Shown in pieces: positions 8,025 to 16,101 of a stretch of DNA of 64,000 nucleotides. This DNA is from Kribbella jejuensis (GTDB lineage: Bacteria; Actinomycetota; Actinomycetes; Propionibacteriales; Kribbellaceae): assembly GCF_006715085.1 (NCBI RefSeq), contig NZ_VFMM01000001.1, positions 124,001 to 188,000 of the forward strand. The letters run 5' to 3'. The notes beneath the pieces are model-generated. The model was not told the origin of the DNA and made no database searches. It saw only the letters and a program-made list of their open reading frames with translations. The position numbers were made by a program, and so were the translations under genes. Each line of letters begins with the position of its first letter. The stretch's first letter is position 1.

Positions 8025-9463
8025 TGCCCGGCACCCCCGCTCCGCCCCACCGGGGCGATCGCACCCCTGCCGGCTCGTCCCGCACAGACCCAGCCGCCGC
8101 AGCCGCGCGGTCGGCTGGGCTGGGTGTGGTCGCGACTGGGGTGTGTGCGGGGGTGATGTTCGCGGTGGGCCGAGGGTGGTGGGCGGACGTTGTGCTTGTG
8201 GTGGGGGCGGTGGTGGTTGGTGGGTTTGTTTGGCGGTTCGGGCGTGGGCTGAGTGTTGCGGCTGTGGTGGTTGTGGCGGGGGTTTGTCAGGTGCTGGGGG
8301 TTGTGCAGTCGCCGATCACCAGTACGGATGCTTATCGGTACGTGTGGGACGGGCGGGTGCAGTTGGCCGGGCATTCGCCGTACCGGTATGTGCCGTTGGA
8401 CGACGCGCTCGCGACGTTGCGGGATCCGGTGTTGTTTCCGGGGTTGTCGCCGGAGCAGCGGTCGGGCGTCAGTGGGATACCGAAGGATCCGGCGGGGTTG
8501 CCGGTGGACGACGTGCGGACCCGGATCAACCGGCCGGGCGTACCGACGATCTACCCGCCCGTGGCCGAGGCGTACTTCGCCGCGGTAGCGCTCGTGACCC
8601 CTTGGTCCGCAGGCACCTTGGGCCTGCAGATTGCCGCGGCATTGATCGCGATCGCGCTCGCCTGGCTACTCGCCGTACAGGACCCGCGCGCAGGCGCCCT
8701 GTGGGGTTGGTCACCGATCGTCGCCCTGGAGGCGGGCAACGCGGCGCACGTCGACGTACTCGCGGCACTCCTGATCACCGCCGCCGTGATCACCGCCGCA
8801 CGCCGTCCCAAACTCGCCGCGATCCTCCTCGGCGCGGCCGGCAGCGTGAAACTCCTTCCCCTCCTGCTGCTGCCGGCATTCCGCCACAAACGCCCGATAG
8901 TTGCCCTCAGCACCTTCGCCGGCAGCTACCTCCCGCACCTAGTTGCCGTCGGCACCTTGGTGCTCGGGTTCCTGCCCGGCTACCTCAACCAGGAAGGGTT
9001 CGACGACGGCAGCTCCCGATCGGCGATTCTCGCGCTCCTGCTGCCTCCTGAGGCCCGCCAGCTCACCGCCGCCGCGCTCGCCGTCGGCGCCGCCGCCCTC
9101 GCCTTCCACCGCGCCGGACGCGACCCGATCGCGCTCACCTGCTGCTGGCTGTACGGCGCCGCGCTGCTGATCGCCACCCCGACCTACCCCTGGTACGGCC
9201 TCCCGCTGATCGCCCTCGCCGCGCTCGCCCACCGCCCCGAGTGGATCGCCGTACCGCTCGCCTCCTACCTGGCCTATGCGAGCTTCGGACACGAGACCCG
9301 CCAAGGCCTGATCCACCTCGCCGCGGCTGTCATCGTTGTCGCGGCAACCACTCTCCGTCACCGAAAAGTTGCCGAATCAGGTTTGACCGAACGGCCCCTG
9401 CCTGCCAACACTGGCGGGCGTGACGAAACGCATCGCCCTCGCGACCTCGGCCGAACTCGCTGA
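8024..9463 (+). CDS. GT87/DUF2029-like polytopic membrane glycosyltransferase
   Basis: A 479-residue integral membrane protein with about ten hydrophobic segments between residues 30 and 445. After the second, the loop SPITSTDAYRYVWDGR holds the acidic Asp-Tyr-Arg motif expected of GT-C enzymes that use polyprenyl-phosphate sugars. It is probably the last step of the pathway, moving the sugar from the lipid carrier to an envelope glycan outside the membrane, as proposed for MtxT (Rv0541c) in M. tuberculosis. The ATG shares a base with the preceding stop. The 3' end overlaps the ATP-grasp gene by 44 bases. Codon use changes within the gene: G/T-rich up to about 8490, C-rich from about 8560. 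Confidence 0.82.
   Translation: MPGTPAPPHRGDRTPAGSSRTDPAAAAARSAGLGVVATGVCAGVMFAVGRGWWADVVLVVGAVVVGGFVWRFGRGLSVAAVVVVAGVCQVLGVVQSPITSTDAYRYVWDGRVQLAGHSPYRYVPLDDALATLRDPVLFPGLSPEQRSGVSGIPKDPAGLPVDDVRTRINRPGVPTIYPPVAEAYFAAVALVTPWSAGTLGLQIAAALIAIALAWLLAVQDPRAGALWGWSPIVALEAGNAAHVDVLAALLITAAVITAARRPKLAAILLGAAGSVKLLPLLLLPAFRHKRPIVALSTFAGSYLPHLVAVGTLVLGFLPGYLNQEGFDDGSSRSAILALLLPPEARQLTAAALAVGAAALAFHRAGRDPIALTCCWLYGAALLIATPTYPWYGLPLIALAALAHRPEWIAVPLASYLAYASFGHETRQGLIHLAAAVIVVAATTLRHRKVAESGLTERPLPANTGGRDETHRPRDLGRTR
9383..9412 (+). promoter_or_regulatory. Promoter for the ATP-grasp gene
   Basis: TTGACC (9383-9388), an 18-base spacer and AACACT (9407-9412) lie seven bases before the GTG at 9420. The boxes sit inside the coding 3' end of the preceding membrane transferase gene, giving the ATP-grasp gene a leaderless transcript of its own. 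Confidence 0.5.
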
Positions 9464-10268
9464 GTTGCACCCCGACGACCGCCCGCTCCTGGAGGCGCTC
9501 CGCGCCGAAGGGCTCGACCCGGTCGTCGAGGTCTGGACCGACCCGTCGGTCGACTGGTCCGCCTACGACGCAGTCCTGCTGCGCACGGTCTGGGACTACT
9601 TCGTGCGGTACGACGAGTTCACCGAGTGGCTCGCCCAGCTCGACAAGGCCGAAGTACCGCTGCTGAACAGCACCGACCAGGTCCGCTGGAACAGCGACAA
9701 GCAGTACCTGCTCGAACTCCGCGAGCGCGGCGTGGCGATCGTCCCGTCCCAGGTCGCCGCAGGCGCCTGCCTGCGCGAGGTGGTCGCCGGGCTGAACGGC
9801 CAGCAGATCGTCGTCAAGCCGACCGTCAGCGGCAACGCCCTGCACACGGTCCGCGGGGCGGCCGGCTCCCCCGAGCTCGAGCAGGCGCTGGCCGAGCTGC
9901 CCGACCTGGTCTACCTCGTGCAGCCCTTCATCCCGGAAATCCAGTCCGAGGGCGAGTGGTCGCTGCTGTTCTTCGACGGCGAGTTCAGCCACGCGGTCGT
10001 GAAGCGACCCGCGAACGGCGACTACCGCGTGCAGGAGTCCTACGGCGGGCAGACCGCGCTCACCCAGCCGCCGGCCGCCGTTCTGGAGAGCGCCCGGGCC
10101 GCCCTGGAAGCCTCCGGCCCGACCCCGGTCTACGCCCGTGTCGACGGGGTCGTGGTCAACGACCGCTTCCTGTTGATGGAGATCGAGCTCATCGAGCCGT
10201 ACCTGTTCTTCCCGCAGTCCCCCGCCGCGATCCAGAAGCTGGCAAAGGCAGTCGCCACCAGGCTCTAA
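9420..10268 (+). CDS. ATP-grasp domain protein (RimK/glutathione-synthetase-like ligase)
   Basis: A 282-residue protein with the ATP-grasp layout. The N-terminal domain (TKRIALATSAEL, then LLRTVWDYF near 58-66) is followed by the ATP-binding lysine region GQQIVVKPTVSG (about 128-139) and the metal-binding end FLLMEIELIEPYLFF (about 249-263), where Glu and Glu/Asn-type ligands hold magnesium. Members ligate an acyl-phosphate to an amine or thiol; the DcsG enzyme of cycloserine biosynthesis has similar motifs, but nothing here identifies a substrate. The gene overlaps the membrane transferase by 44 bases and the convergent WhiB gene by four (CTAA). Confidence 0.8.
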   Translation: MTKRIALATSAELAELHPDDRPLLEALRAEGLDPVVEVWTDPSVDWSAYDAVLLRTVWDYFVRYDEFTEWLAQLDKAEVPLLNSTDQVRWNSDKQYLLELRERGVAIVPSQVAAGACLREVVAGLNGQQIVVKPTVSGNALHTVRGAAGSPELEQALAELPDLVYLVQPFIPEIQSEGEWSLLFFDGEFSHAVVKRPANGDYRVQESYGGQTALTQPPAAVLESARAALEASGPTPVYARVDGVVVNDRFLLMEIELIEPYLFFPQSPAAIQKLAKAVATRL

Positions 10269-10525
10269 CTCGCAGCGCTCGAAGGATGGCCGCGGCGGCG
10301 CCCGTACAGCAGGGTCTCGCCCGCGGCCGTTCCGGTGTACTTCGTCCGCCGCGCCCACTCGCGGCACTCGTCGAGCACCGGGCACGACTTCAGGCACAGC
10401 TCCCGCGCCTTGCGCTGCTCCCAGCGGCTGGCGGTCTCGTCGTACGCCGGCGCCTGCCCGATACACGCGGCGCGGCTCATCCAGCGGTCGGCGGGATCCA
10501 CGATCACGGTCAGCGTCGGCCTCAT
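10265..10525 (-). CDS. WhiB-family regulator with CX3C spacing
   Basis: An 86-residue WhiB-like protein. Four cysteines, Cys21, Cys44, Cys48 and Cys54, should hold a 4Fe-4S cluster. The middle pair is CLKSC (CX3C) instead of the usual CX2C, a spacing known from M. tuberculosis WhiB5. The usual turn G[VI]WGG before the basic tail is replaced by TGTAAGE, although the basic GRRRGH tail is present. WhiB proteins act by binding region 4 of the principal sigma factor, where that tryptophan is normally important. The ATG at 10525 is chosen because the family sequence starts there. It overlaps the ATP-grasp stop by four bases. Confidence 0.85.
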   Translation of the reverse strand: MRPTLTVIVDPADRWMSRAACIGQAPAYDETASRWEQRKARELCLKSCPVLDECREWARRTKYTGTAAGETLLYGRRRGHPSSAAS

Positions 10526-10609
10526 GACACCGACGGTAGATCGCCGGTGAGAGCCCGCCGCACATGTCTCGAAATATGATCGGATTACTAGACTTTTAGG
10601 CTCTCGGGT

Positions 10610-11551
10610 ATGCCGACACTCGACGACATCCGCGAGGCCGCCCAGGAGCTCGAGGGACGGATCCACCGCACACCGCTGCTGACCTCGTCAGCCTTGAACG
10701 AACGGTTCGGCGCCGAGCTGGTCCTCAAGGCCGAGCTGTTCCAGAAGACCGGCAGCTTCAAGGTCCGCGGCCTGCTGACCAAACTGCTCCGCCTGACGGC
10801 CGCGGAGCGGGAACGCGGCGTGATCACCGTCTCGGCCGGGAACGCGGCCGGAGCCCTCGCCTGGGCCGCGCGGAACGCCGGCGTACCGGCGACCGTGGTG
10901 ATGGCGACGACCGCCGTCCCGGCGAAGATCGATGCCGCCCGCGAGTACGGCGCGACCATCGAGCTGGTCGAGGGCGACCTGATGGCGCAGTACGAGCGGA
11001 TCAAGGACGAACGGGGGCTGACCGGGGTCCATCCGTTCGACGACGAGGACGTGATCACCGGACACGCGAGCCTCGGGCTGGAGCTGTTGGCGGACCGGCC
11101 CGACCTCGGCACCGTCCTGGTGCCGGTGGGTGGTGGCGGACTGATCTCCGGCGTCGCGACGGCGGTCAAGCTGCTGAAGCCGCAGGTTCGCGTGATCGGG
11201 ATCGAGCCCGAGGGAGCCGATGTGGTCAGCCGCAGCCTCGCCGCCGGCCGGCCGCAGAAGCTCCCGACCGCCCGGTCGATCGCCGACGGCCTCGCCGCGC
11301 CCGTCTGCGGGACCCGGAACTTCCCTCTCATCCAGCAGTACGTCGATCAGGTTGTCCGCGTGAGCGAGCAGGCTCTGCTGGAGGCGACCCGCCTGGTCAT
11401 GTCTCGCACCAAGCTCGCCGTCGAGCCGGCGGCGGCCGCGCCGTTCGCCGCTCTGATCGAGGGCAGCATCCAGCTCGACCATGCAGGACCGGCCGCCGCG
11501 GTTCTCAGCGGCGGCAACCTCGACGTGTCGAAGCTGATGCTTCAGGTCTAG
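10610..11551 (+). CDS. PLP-dependent threonine/serine dehydratase
   Basis: A 313-residue fold-type II PLP enzyme. Schiff-base Lys51 sits in TGSFKVRG; the phosphate-binding glycine loop is VPVGGGGLISG (about 169-179); SAGNAAGALAWAA (about 77-89) matches the SxGNxxxAxA motif. It lacks the C-terminal ACT-like regulatory domain of biosynthetic IlvA, so it is a short catabolic-type L-threonine or L-serine deaminase giving 2-oxobutanoate or pyruvate. Serine racemase is a possible alternative. TAGGCT (10597-10602) seven bases before the start suggests leaderless expression. The stop codon is shared with the convergent GT87 gene (CTAG). Confidence 0.88.
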   Translation: MPTLDDIREAAQELEGRIHRTPLLTSSALNERFGAELVLKAELFQKTGSFKVRGLLTKLLRLTAAERERGVITVSAGNAAGALAWAARNAGVPATVVMATTAVPAKIDAAREYGATIELVEGDLMAQYERIKDERGLTGVHPFDDEDVITGHASLGLELLADRPDLGTVLVPVGGGGLISGVATAVKLLKPQVRVIGIEPEGADVVSRSLAAGRPQKLPTARSIADGLAAPVCGTRNFPLIQQYVDQVVRVSEQALLEATRLVMSRTKLAVEPAAAAPFAALIEGSIQLDHAGPAAAVLSGGNLDVSKLMLQV

Positions 11552-12987
11552 GCGGTCACCAGCGTGCGGGACGGTACACCGTCGGACGGGTCGTCGACCG
11601 CGTCGCCGCGACGGACCGGATCGTTCTCCGGGAGGAGGATGTCGCGGGCGACCACCAGCATCAGCCACAGCGTGCCGGCCATCCGCAGGATCACCGAGAA
11701 CCAGTAGATCCGGTCCGGCACGTTCGGATCGCCCGGTTGCAGGAACTGCGCCAGATGCATCCAGACCAGCATCCAGTAGAAGCACTCGCAGGCCTGCCAG
11801 ATCAGCCAGTCCCGCAACCGCGGCCGGGCCAGCGCCACCAGCGGCAGCAACCACAGCACGTACTGCGGTGAGTACACCTTGTTGATCAGCAGGAACGCTG
11901 CGACTACCAGGAACGCGAGCTGGGCGAACCGTGGCGGCCGCGGCGCCATCAGCCCGAGGATCGCGATCGACAGGCAGAGCCCGGCGAAGATCACGATGTT
12001 CAGCTGGTTGACGTCGGTGACCTCGTGCTTGGCGAGCTTGAGGACGTACCAGATCGAGCCGTAGTCGCTCTCCCGCTGGTCGTTGAACTGCCAGAACGAG
12101 AGCCATTCGTTCTTGGCCAGCAGGTAGATCGGTGCGTTCACCAGACCCCACGCGACCACCGCTGCGATCGTGGCCTGGAACCACGGCCACAGCTTCCGGC
12201 CGCGCAGACACACGATCAGCAGCGGCCCGAGCAGCAGGAACGGGTAGAACTTCGCCGCCGTCCCGAGCCCGAGCAGTACGCCGAACCAGATCGGCTTCCC
12301 GCGCGACCAGGCGAACATCGCCCCGGCCGTCAACGCGACCGCGAACAGGTCCCAGTTGATCGTCGAGGTCAGCGCCAGCGCGGGCGCGGCAGCGACGTAC
12401 AACGCGTCCAGGGGCTGCCCACGGGCCGCGCCGGGTTTTCGCGCGACGCCCCGGGCTGTGGCGACGGTCAGGCCGACGACCAGCAGCGCGCAGAGGAACA
12501 GCATCACGGTGTTGACCAGGAAGAACACCCCGGCCGTGTCGCGCTTCTGCTCCACGGTCAGGTCCTTCTTCGGGTCGCCGGTCATCAGCCAGGTGATCCG
12601 GGCCGCGACCTCCATGAAGCCGCCGGTGAGCACCGGGTACTCGAGCACGGGGTAGTTGCCGGTGTCCAGGAACGGCCGGTTGCCCTCGGCGAAACCGCGT
12701 TCCTGGTAGAGGAAACCGATGTCGGAGTAGCACAGCGCCTTGAACGGCCGCCAGCTCTGCCGGTCCCAGCCGGCCTCCATACACGGCGCCTTCTGCAGTA
12801 CGCCGAGACCGAACGTGATCGTGCAGACCGCGAGCGCGATCCGCAGCGGGGTCCACCACGACGACCCGAGCCGGGCGAACCGCCCGGACGGTCCACCGAG
12901 CCCGACGGTCAGGCCGGCGAGGGCCGGATCGGCCTCCGACGGTGTCGGCGCGAGCTCGCGTTGTGGTCCGGTCACGGTGGGCATCAT
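11548..12987 (-). CDS. Glycosyltransferase family 87 (DUF2029) membrane protein
   Basis: A 479-residue integral membrane protein with about ten hydrophobic helices, a long extracytoplasmic loop after the first (residues 65-125, CYSDIGFLYQERGF and NYPVLEYPVLTGGF) and the conserved AAKFYPFLLL segment. DUF2029/GT87 proteins include mycobacterial polyprenol-phosphate-mannose-dependent transferases, so an envelope mannosyl- or arabinosyl-type transferase is likely. It is the second such protein in the window but differs strongly from 8024-9463. The start is one of two adjacent ATGs (12987 or 12984); AGGAG lies just before them. A helical tail follows the last membrane segment. Confidence 0.85.
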   Translation of the reverse strand: MMPTVTGPQRELAPTPSEADPALAGLTVGLGGPSGRFARLGSSWWTPLRIALAVCTITFGLGVLQKAPCMEAGWDRQSWRPFKALCYSDIGFLYQERGFAEGNRPFLDTGNYPVLEYPVLTGGFMEVAARITWLMTGDPKKDLTVEQKRDTAGVFFLVNTVMLFLCALLVVGLTVATARGVARKPGAARGQPLDALYVAAAPALALTSTINWDLFAVALTAGAMFAWSRGKPIWFGVLLGLGTAAKFYPFLLLGPLLIVCLRGRKLWPWFQATIAAVVAWGLVNAPIYLLAKNEWLSFWQFNDQRESDYGSIWYVLKLAKHEVTDVNQLNIVIFAGLCLSIAILGLMAPRPPRFAQLAFLVVAAFLLINKVYSPQYVLWLLPLVALARPRLRDWLIWQACECFYWMLVWMHLAQFLQPGDPNVPDRIYWFSVILRMAGTLWLMLVVARDILLPENDPVRRGDAVDDPSDGVPSRTLVTA

Positions 12988-13154
12988 CTCCTATCGGCTC
13001 ACCCGGCAACAGCCCGGGTCAGGCACCGCTAGGCGCCGAGGTTACCCAGGTTGGTAGTCGGCATCCCGCAGGTCCCCCCGGCGTGGCGTGTGTGGCGACT
13101 CGTCGTGGTCCTGCTGCCGGGAACCGCCTGCGGTCGGCTACCGTCGATAGGTAC

Positions 13155-13170
13155 GTCGAAGCGCTTCAAC
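13155..13170 (+). promoter_or_regulatory. LacI-type operator in the regulator's own upstream region
   Basis: GTCGAAGCGCTTCAAC is a near-perfect inverted repeat around the CG centre typical of LacI/GalR operators. It has the same core as the perfect palindrome at 18319-18340. It lies 28 bases before the regulator's ATG and just after a TACCGT hexamer (13139-13144), so the regulator probably represses itself. Confidence 0.75.
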
Positions 13171-13198
13171 TACGGTAGGAGCGGTGGAGAGGAGCACC

Positions 13199-14218
13199 AT
13201 GGTCACGATCGCGGACGTCGCCCGGCACGCCGGTGTGGCGACCAGCACGGTGTCCTACGTGCTCAGCGGCAAACGGACGATCTCGCCCGACACCCGCGAG
13301 CGGGTGCAGCGGAGCGTCCGCGCGCTCGGCTACCGGCCCAATGCGAGCGCTCGCGCCCTGGCCAGCCAGCGGTCGAACGTGGTCGCGCTGGTGATCCCAC
13401 TGCGGACCGACATGCATGTCCCTGTGCTGATGCAGTTCGCCGCCGCGATCGTGACCGCGGCGCGCCGGTTCGATCACGACGTGCTGCTGCTGACGGCCGA
13501 CGAAGGGCCCGCGGGACTCGAGCGGGTCGCGCAGAGTTCGCTCGTCGACGCGCTCGTGGTGATGGACGTCGAACTCCAGGACGAACGAGTACCCGTGCTG
13601 CGCGACCTGCCGATGCCGTCGGTACTGATCGGGCATCCGGAGGAGGCCGGCGGGCTGACGTGTGTCGACCTCGACTTCGTTGCCGCGGGCGCCCTGTGCG
13701 TGGACCACCTGGCCGATCTCGGGCACCGGTCGGTGGCTCTGCTCGGTACGCCGTCCACGGTTTACGAACGGCAGACAGCGTTCGCGGAGCGCACGCTGAC
13801 CGGGTTCGCCGAGGCAGCCGCCCGACGTGGGGTGGTCGGGGTGGAGACGCCGTGTGAGCACACGTTCGACGCGATCCTGGAGACCGTCGGGCAGCTGCTG
13901 CACGACCATCCGGACCTCACCGGGCTGGTGGTGCAGAACGAGCCGATCATCGGGCCGCTGCTCGACGTCCTGCGGCGGCTCGGCCGGCGCGTGCCGGAGG
14001 ACATGTCACTGGTCGCGATCTGCGCGGACGACGTCGCCGAACGGCACGTGCCGCAGCTCTCGTCGGTGACGATCCCGGCGGAACAGATGGGCACCCTGGC
14101 GGTCGAGTCGCTGATCGCCAAGCTCGCCGGCTCGACGGTTCCGGAACTGACCCTGCTGCCGCCGACGCTGACCGCCCGCGGCAGCTCGGGTCCTTACTCG
14201 GACCGCACGACCGCATAA
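13199..14218 (+). CDS. LacI-family transcriptional regulator of the glycosidase operon
   Basis: A 339-residue LacI/GalR repressor. The helix-turn-helix and hinge helix occupy residues 1-60 (VTIADVARHAGVATSTVSYVLSG, then GYRPNASARALASQRS), followed by a periplasmic-binding-type sugar domain. A GTG five codons upstream also gives an open frame, but the ATG at 13199 has AGGAG at ideal spacing and begins right at the DNA-binding domain. It faces the GH42/GH31 operon and overlaps the GH42 stop by 25 bases. Matching palindromes lie before it (13155) and before the operon (18319). The inducer is probably a xyloglucan- or galactoside-derived sugar, inferred from the enzymes. Confidence 0.92.
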   Translation: MVTIADVARHAGVATSTVSYVLSGKRTISPDTRERVQRSVRALGYRPNASARALASQRSNVVALVIPLRTDMHVPVLMQFAAAIVTAARRFDHDVLLLTADEGPAGLERVAQSSLVDALVVMDVELQDERVPVLRDLPMPSVLIGHPEEAGGLTCVDLDFVAAGALCVDHLADLGHRSVALLGTPSTVYERQTAFAERTLTGFAEAAARRGVVGVETPCEHTFDAILETVGQLLHDHPDLTGLVVQNEPIIGPLLDVLRRLGRRVPEDMSLVAICADDVAERHVPQLSSVTIPAEQMGTLAVESLIAKLAGSTVPELTLLPPTLTARGSSGPYSDRTTA

Positions 14219-16101
14219 CCTCCGGCCGGCACGGTCACCTCACCGTCGACCGGCGCGCCACTCACCAACTCGACACCGGTCGCCGGTACGACGACATCCT
14301 CGTCGCCGTGGTTGATGCGGAACGTCCACGTGGTGTCTCCGGACCGCCGGCGCACCGTCTCCAGCGGCTCACCGGTACCGGTCAGCTCCTGGACGAGCCC
14401 GGCGGCCGTCTCGTCGTCCAGCTCGGTCGAGACGTACCACGCCGTACCCGCTCCGGCCTGCCGCCGGGTGATCGCGGGCCTCCCGTCCAGCACTCCCCCG
14501 GCGTACCGATCGACCACCTCGGCCGACACCGCGTGCACGTCCTCGCTCCACAACCGGCCACGCCCACCCGACGCCAGCGCGACCTCGTCCGCGAGCGGGT
14601 GGAACTCCTCGATGCGTACGCCGAGCAGGTCCGTGAGCGCATGCCGGACGCGCAGGTCCGTGTCCACGATCCCGCTGAAGTAGCCGACCACGAGCTGCCC
14701 GCCGTTCTCGACGTACGTCGTGAGGTTCGCCGCGGCCTCGTCCGAGATCAGGTACAGCGACGGCACCACGACGACGCCGTACGACGAAAGGTCCGCGTCG
14801 GGCGCTGCGAAGTCGACGGTGACGCCTGCGCGCCAGAAGTGCCGGTGCGCCGCGCGGACGGCCTTCAGATAGTCGAGCTCCGACGACGGCAGGTGCGTGC
14901 CCTGCATCGCCCACCAGCACTCGACGTCCCAGAGGATCGCGACCTCCGCCACAACGTTGCTCTCAGCAACCTCTGCCAATCGGGGCAGGACTGCCCCGAG
15001 CTCGGTGATCTCGCGGAACATCCGGCTGTCCGGCCCGGCGTGCGGGACCATCGCCGGGTGGTACATCTCCGCGCCACCGCGCGATGCCCGCCACTGGAAG
15101 AACAGTGCACCGCGCGAACCGCGGGCGACGTGCGGCAGGCTGTGCCGCGCCATTCGTCCCGGCTCTTTCGTGTGCCAGCGGCGCCCTTCGTTCAGAGCGC
15201 CGGCCGCCTGCTCCATCAGCAGCCACGGCTTTCCCCCGGACCAGCCGCGAGCCAGGTCGGCACCGAACGCGGTCTGCTCCTCGGCGCCGATCCCGGCCTG
15301 GTCCGGGTAGTGGTCGATGGCAACGACATCGACCTCGGCGGCCCACTGCGCGTGGTTCACCGGCACCCAGCCGCCGAACACGAAGTTCGTCGTGATCGGC
15401 GCTTCGGAAGACGCTCGTACGACGTTCTTCTGCTCGCGGAACGCGGCCAGCAGTTCGTCCGACCAGAACCGCCGGAAGTCCAGGTACTGCGTCGGATTCA
15501 CCAGGTACTGCGTTTTCCGCGGCGGCTCGATGTCGCGCCAGTCGGCGTACCCCTGACTCCAGAACGCGGTCGTCCACGCCTCGTTCAGCCGGTCGAGCGA
15601 CCCGTATCGCTCCCGCAGCCAGTCGCGGAACCGTTCCGCCGCGAGCGGGCAGTAGCAGGTCGTCCCGTACTCGTTGTGCACGTGCCACATCGCCAGCGCC
15701 GGGTGGTCCGCGTACCGCTCGGCCAGCGCCCCGGCGATCCCCCGCGCGGCGTCCCGGTACGCGGGCGCGCAGGCGCAGTACGTGTCCCGGCTGCCGTGGG
15801 TCAGCCGTACGCCGTCCGCGGTCACCGGCAGCGCTTCCGGGTGCAGCCGGCTGAACCAGGGCGGCGGCGACGCGGTCGGGGTGGCGAGATCGACACTGAC
15901 ACCGCCGTCGTGCAGCAGGTCGAGGACCTGGTCGAGCCAGCCGAAGGTGTACTCGCCCGGCCGCGGCTCGATGCTCGACCACGAGAAGACGCCGACCGTC
16001 ACCAGGTTCACTCCGGCCCGGCGCATCAGGTCGACGTCTTCCTTCCAGACCGCCGGATCCCACTGCTCGGGGTTGTAGTCTCCGCCGTACCACAGCGTCA
16101 T
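14194..16101 (-). CDS. Beta-galactosidase, GH42
   Basis: A 635-residue GH42 enzyme. The TIM barrel starts LWYGGDYNPEQW. The acid/base is Glu144 in WHVHNEYG, the nucleophile Glu297 in LLMEQAAG. Cys109, Cys111, Cys149 and Cys151 (YCACAP and TCYCP) form the structural zinc site known in the family. The trimerisation domain and a C-terminal beta domain follow. No signal peptide, so it acts in the cytoplasm on imported galactosides. It is the second gene of an operon; its ATG overlaps the alpha-xylosidase stop by four bases. With that partner it could strip galactose and xylose side chains from imported xyloglucan oligosaccharides. The substrate is inferred; GH42 enzymes can also be alpha-L-arabinopyranosidases. 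Confidence 0.93.
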   Translation of the reverse strand: MTLWYGGDYNPEQWDPAVWKEDVDLMRRAGVNLVTVGVFSWSSIEPRPGEYTFGWLDQVLDLLHDGGVSVDLATPTASPPPWFSRLHPEALPVTADGVRLTHGSRDTYCACAPAYRDAARGIAGALAERYADHPALAMWHVHNEYGTTCYCPLAAERFRDWLRERYGSLDRLNEAWTTAFWSQGYADWRDIEPPRKTQYLVNPTQYLDFRRFWSDELLAAFREQKNVVRASSEAPITTNFVFGGWVPVNHAQWAAEVDVVAIDHYPDQAGIGAEEQTAFGADLARGWSGGKPWLLMEQAAGALNEGRRWHTKEPGRMARHSLPHVARGSRGALFFQWRASRGGAEMYHPAMVPHAGPDSRMFREITELGAVLPRLAEVAESNVVAEVAILWDVECWWAMQGTHLPSSELDYLKAVRAAHRHFWRAGVTVDFAAPDADLSSYGVVVVPSLYLISDEAAANLTTYVENGGQLVVGYFSGIVDTDLRVRHALTDLLGVRIEEFHPLADEVALASGGRGRLWSEDVHAVSAEVVDRYAGGVLDGRPAITRRQAGAGTAWYVSTELDDETAAGLVQELTGTGEPLETVRRRSGDTTWTFRINHGDEDVVVPATGVELVSGAPVDGEVTVPAGGYAVVRSE

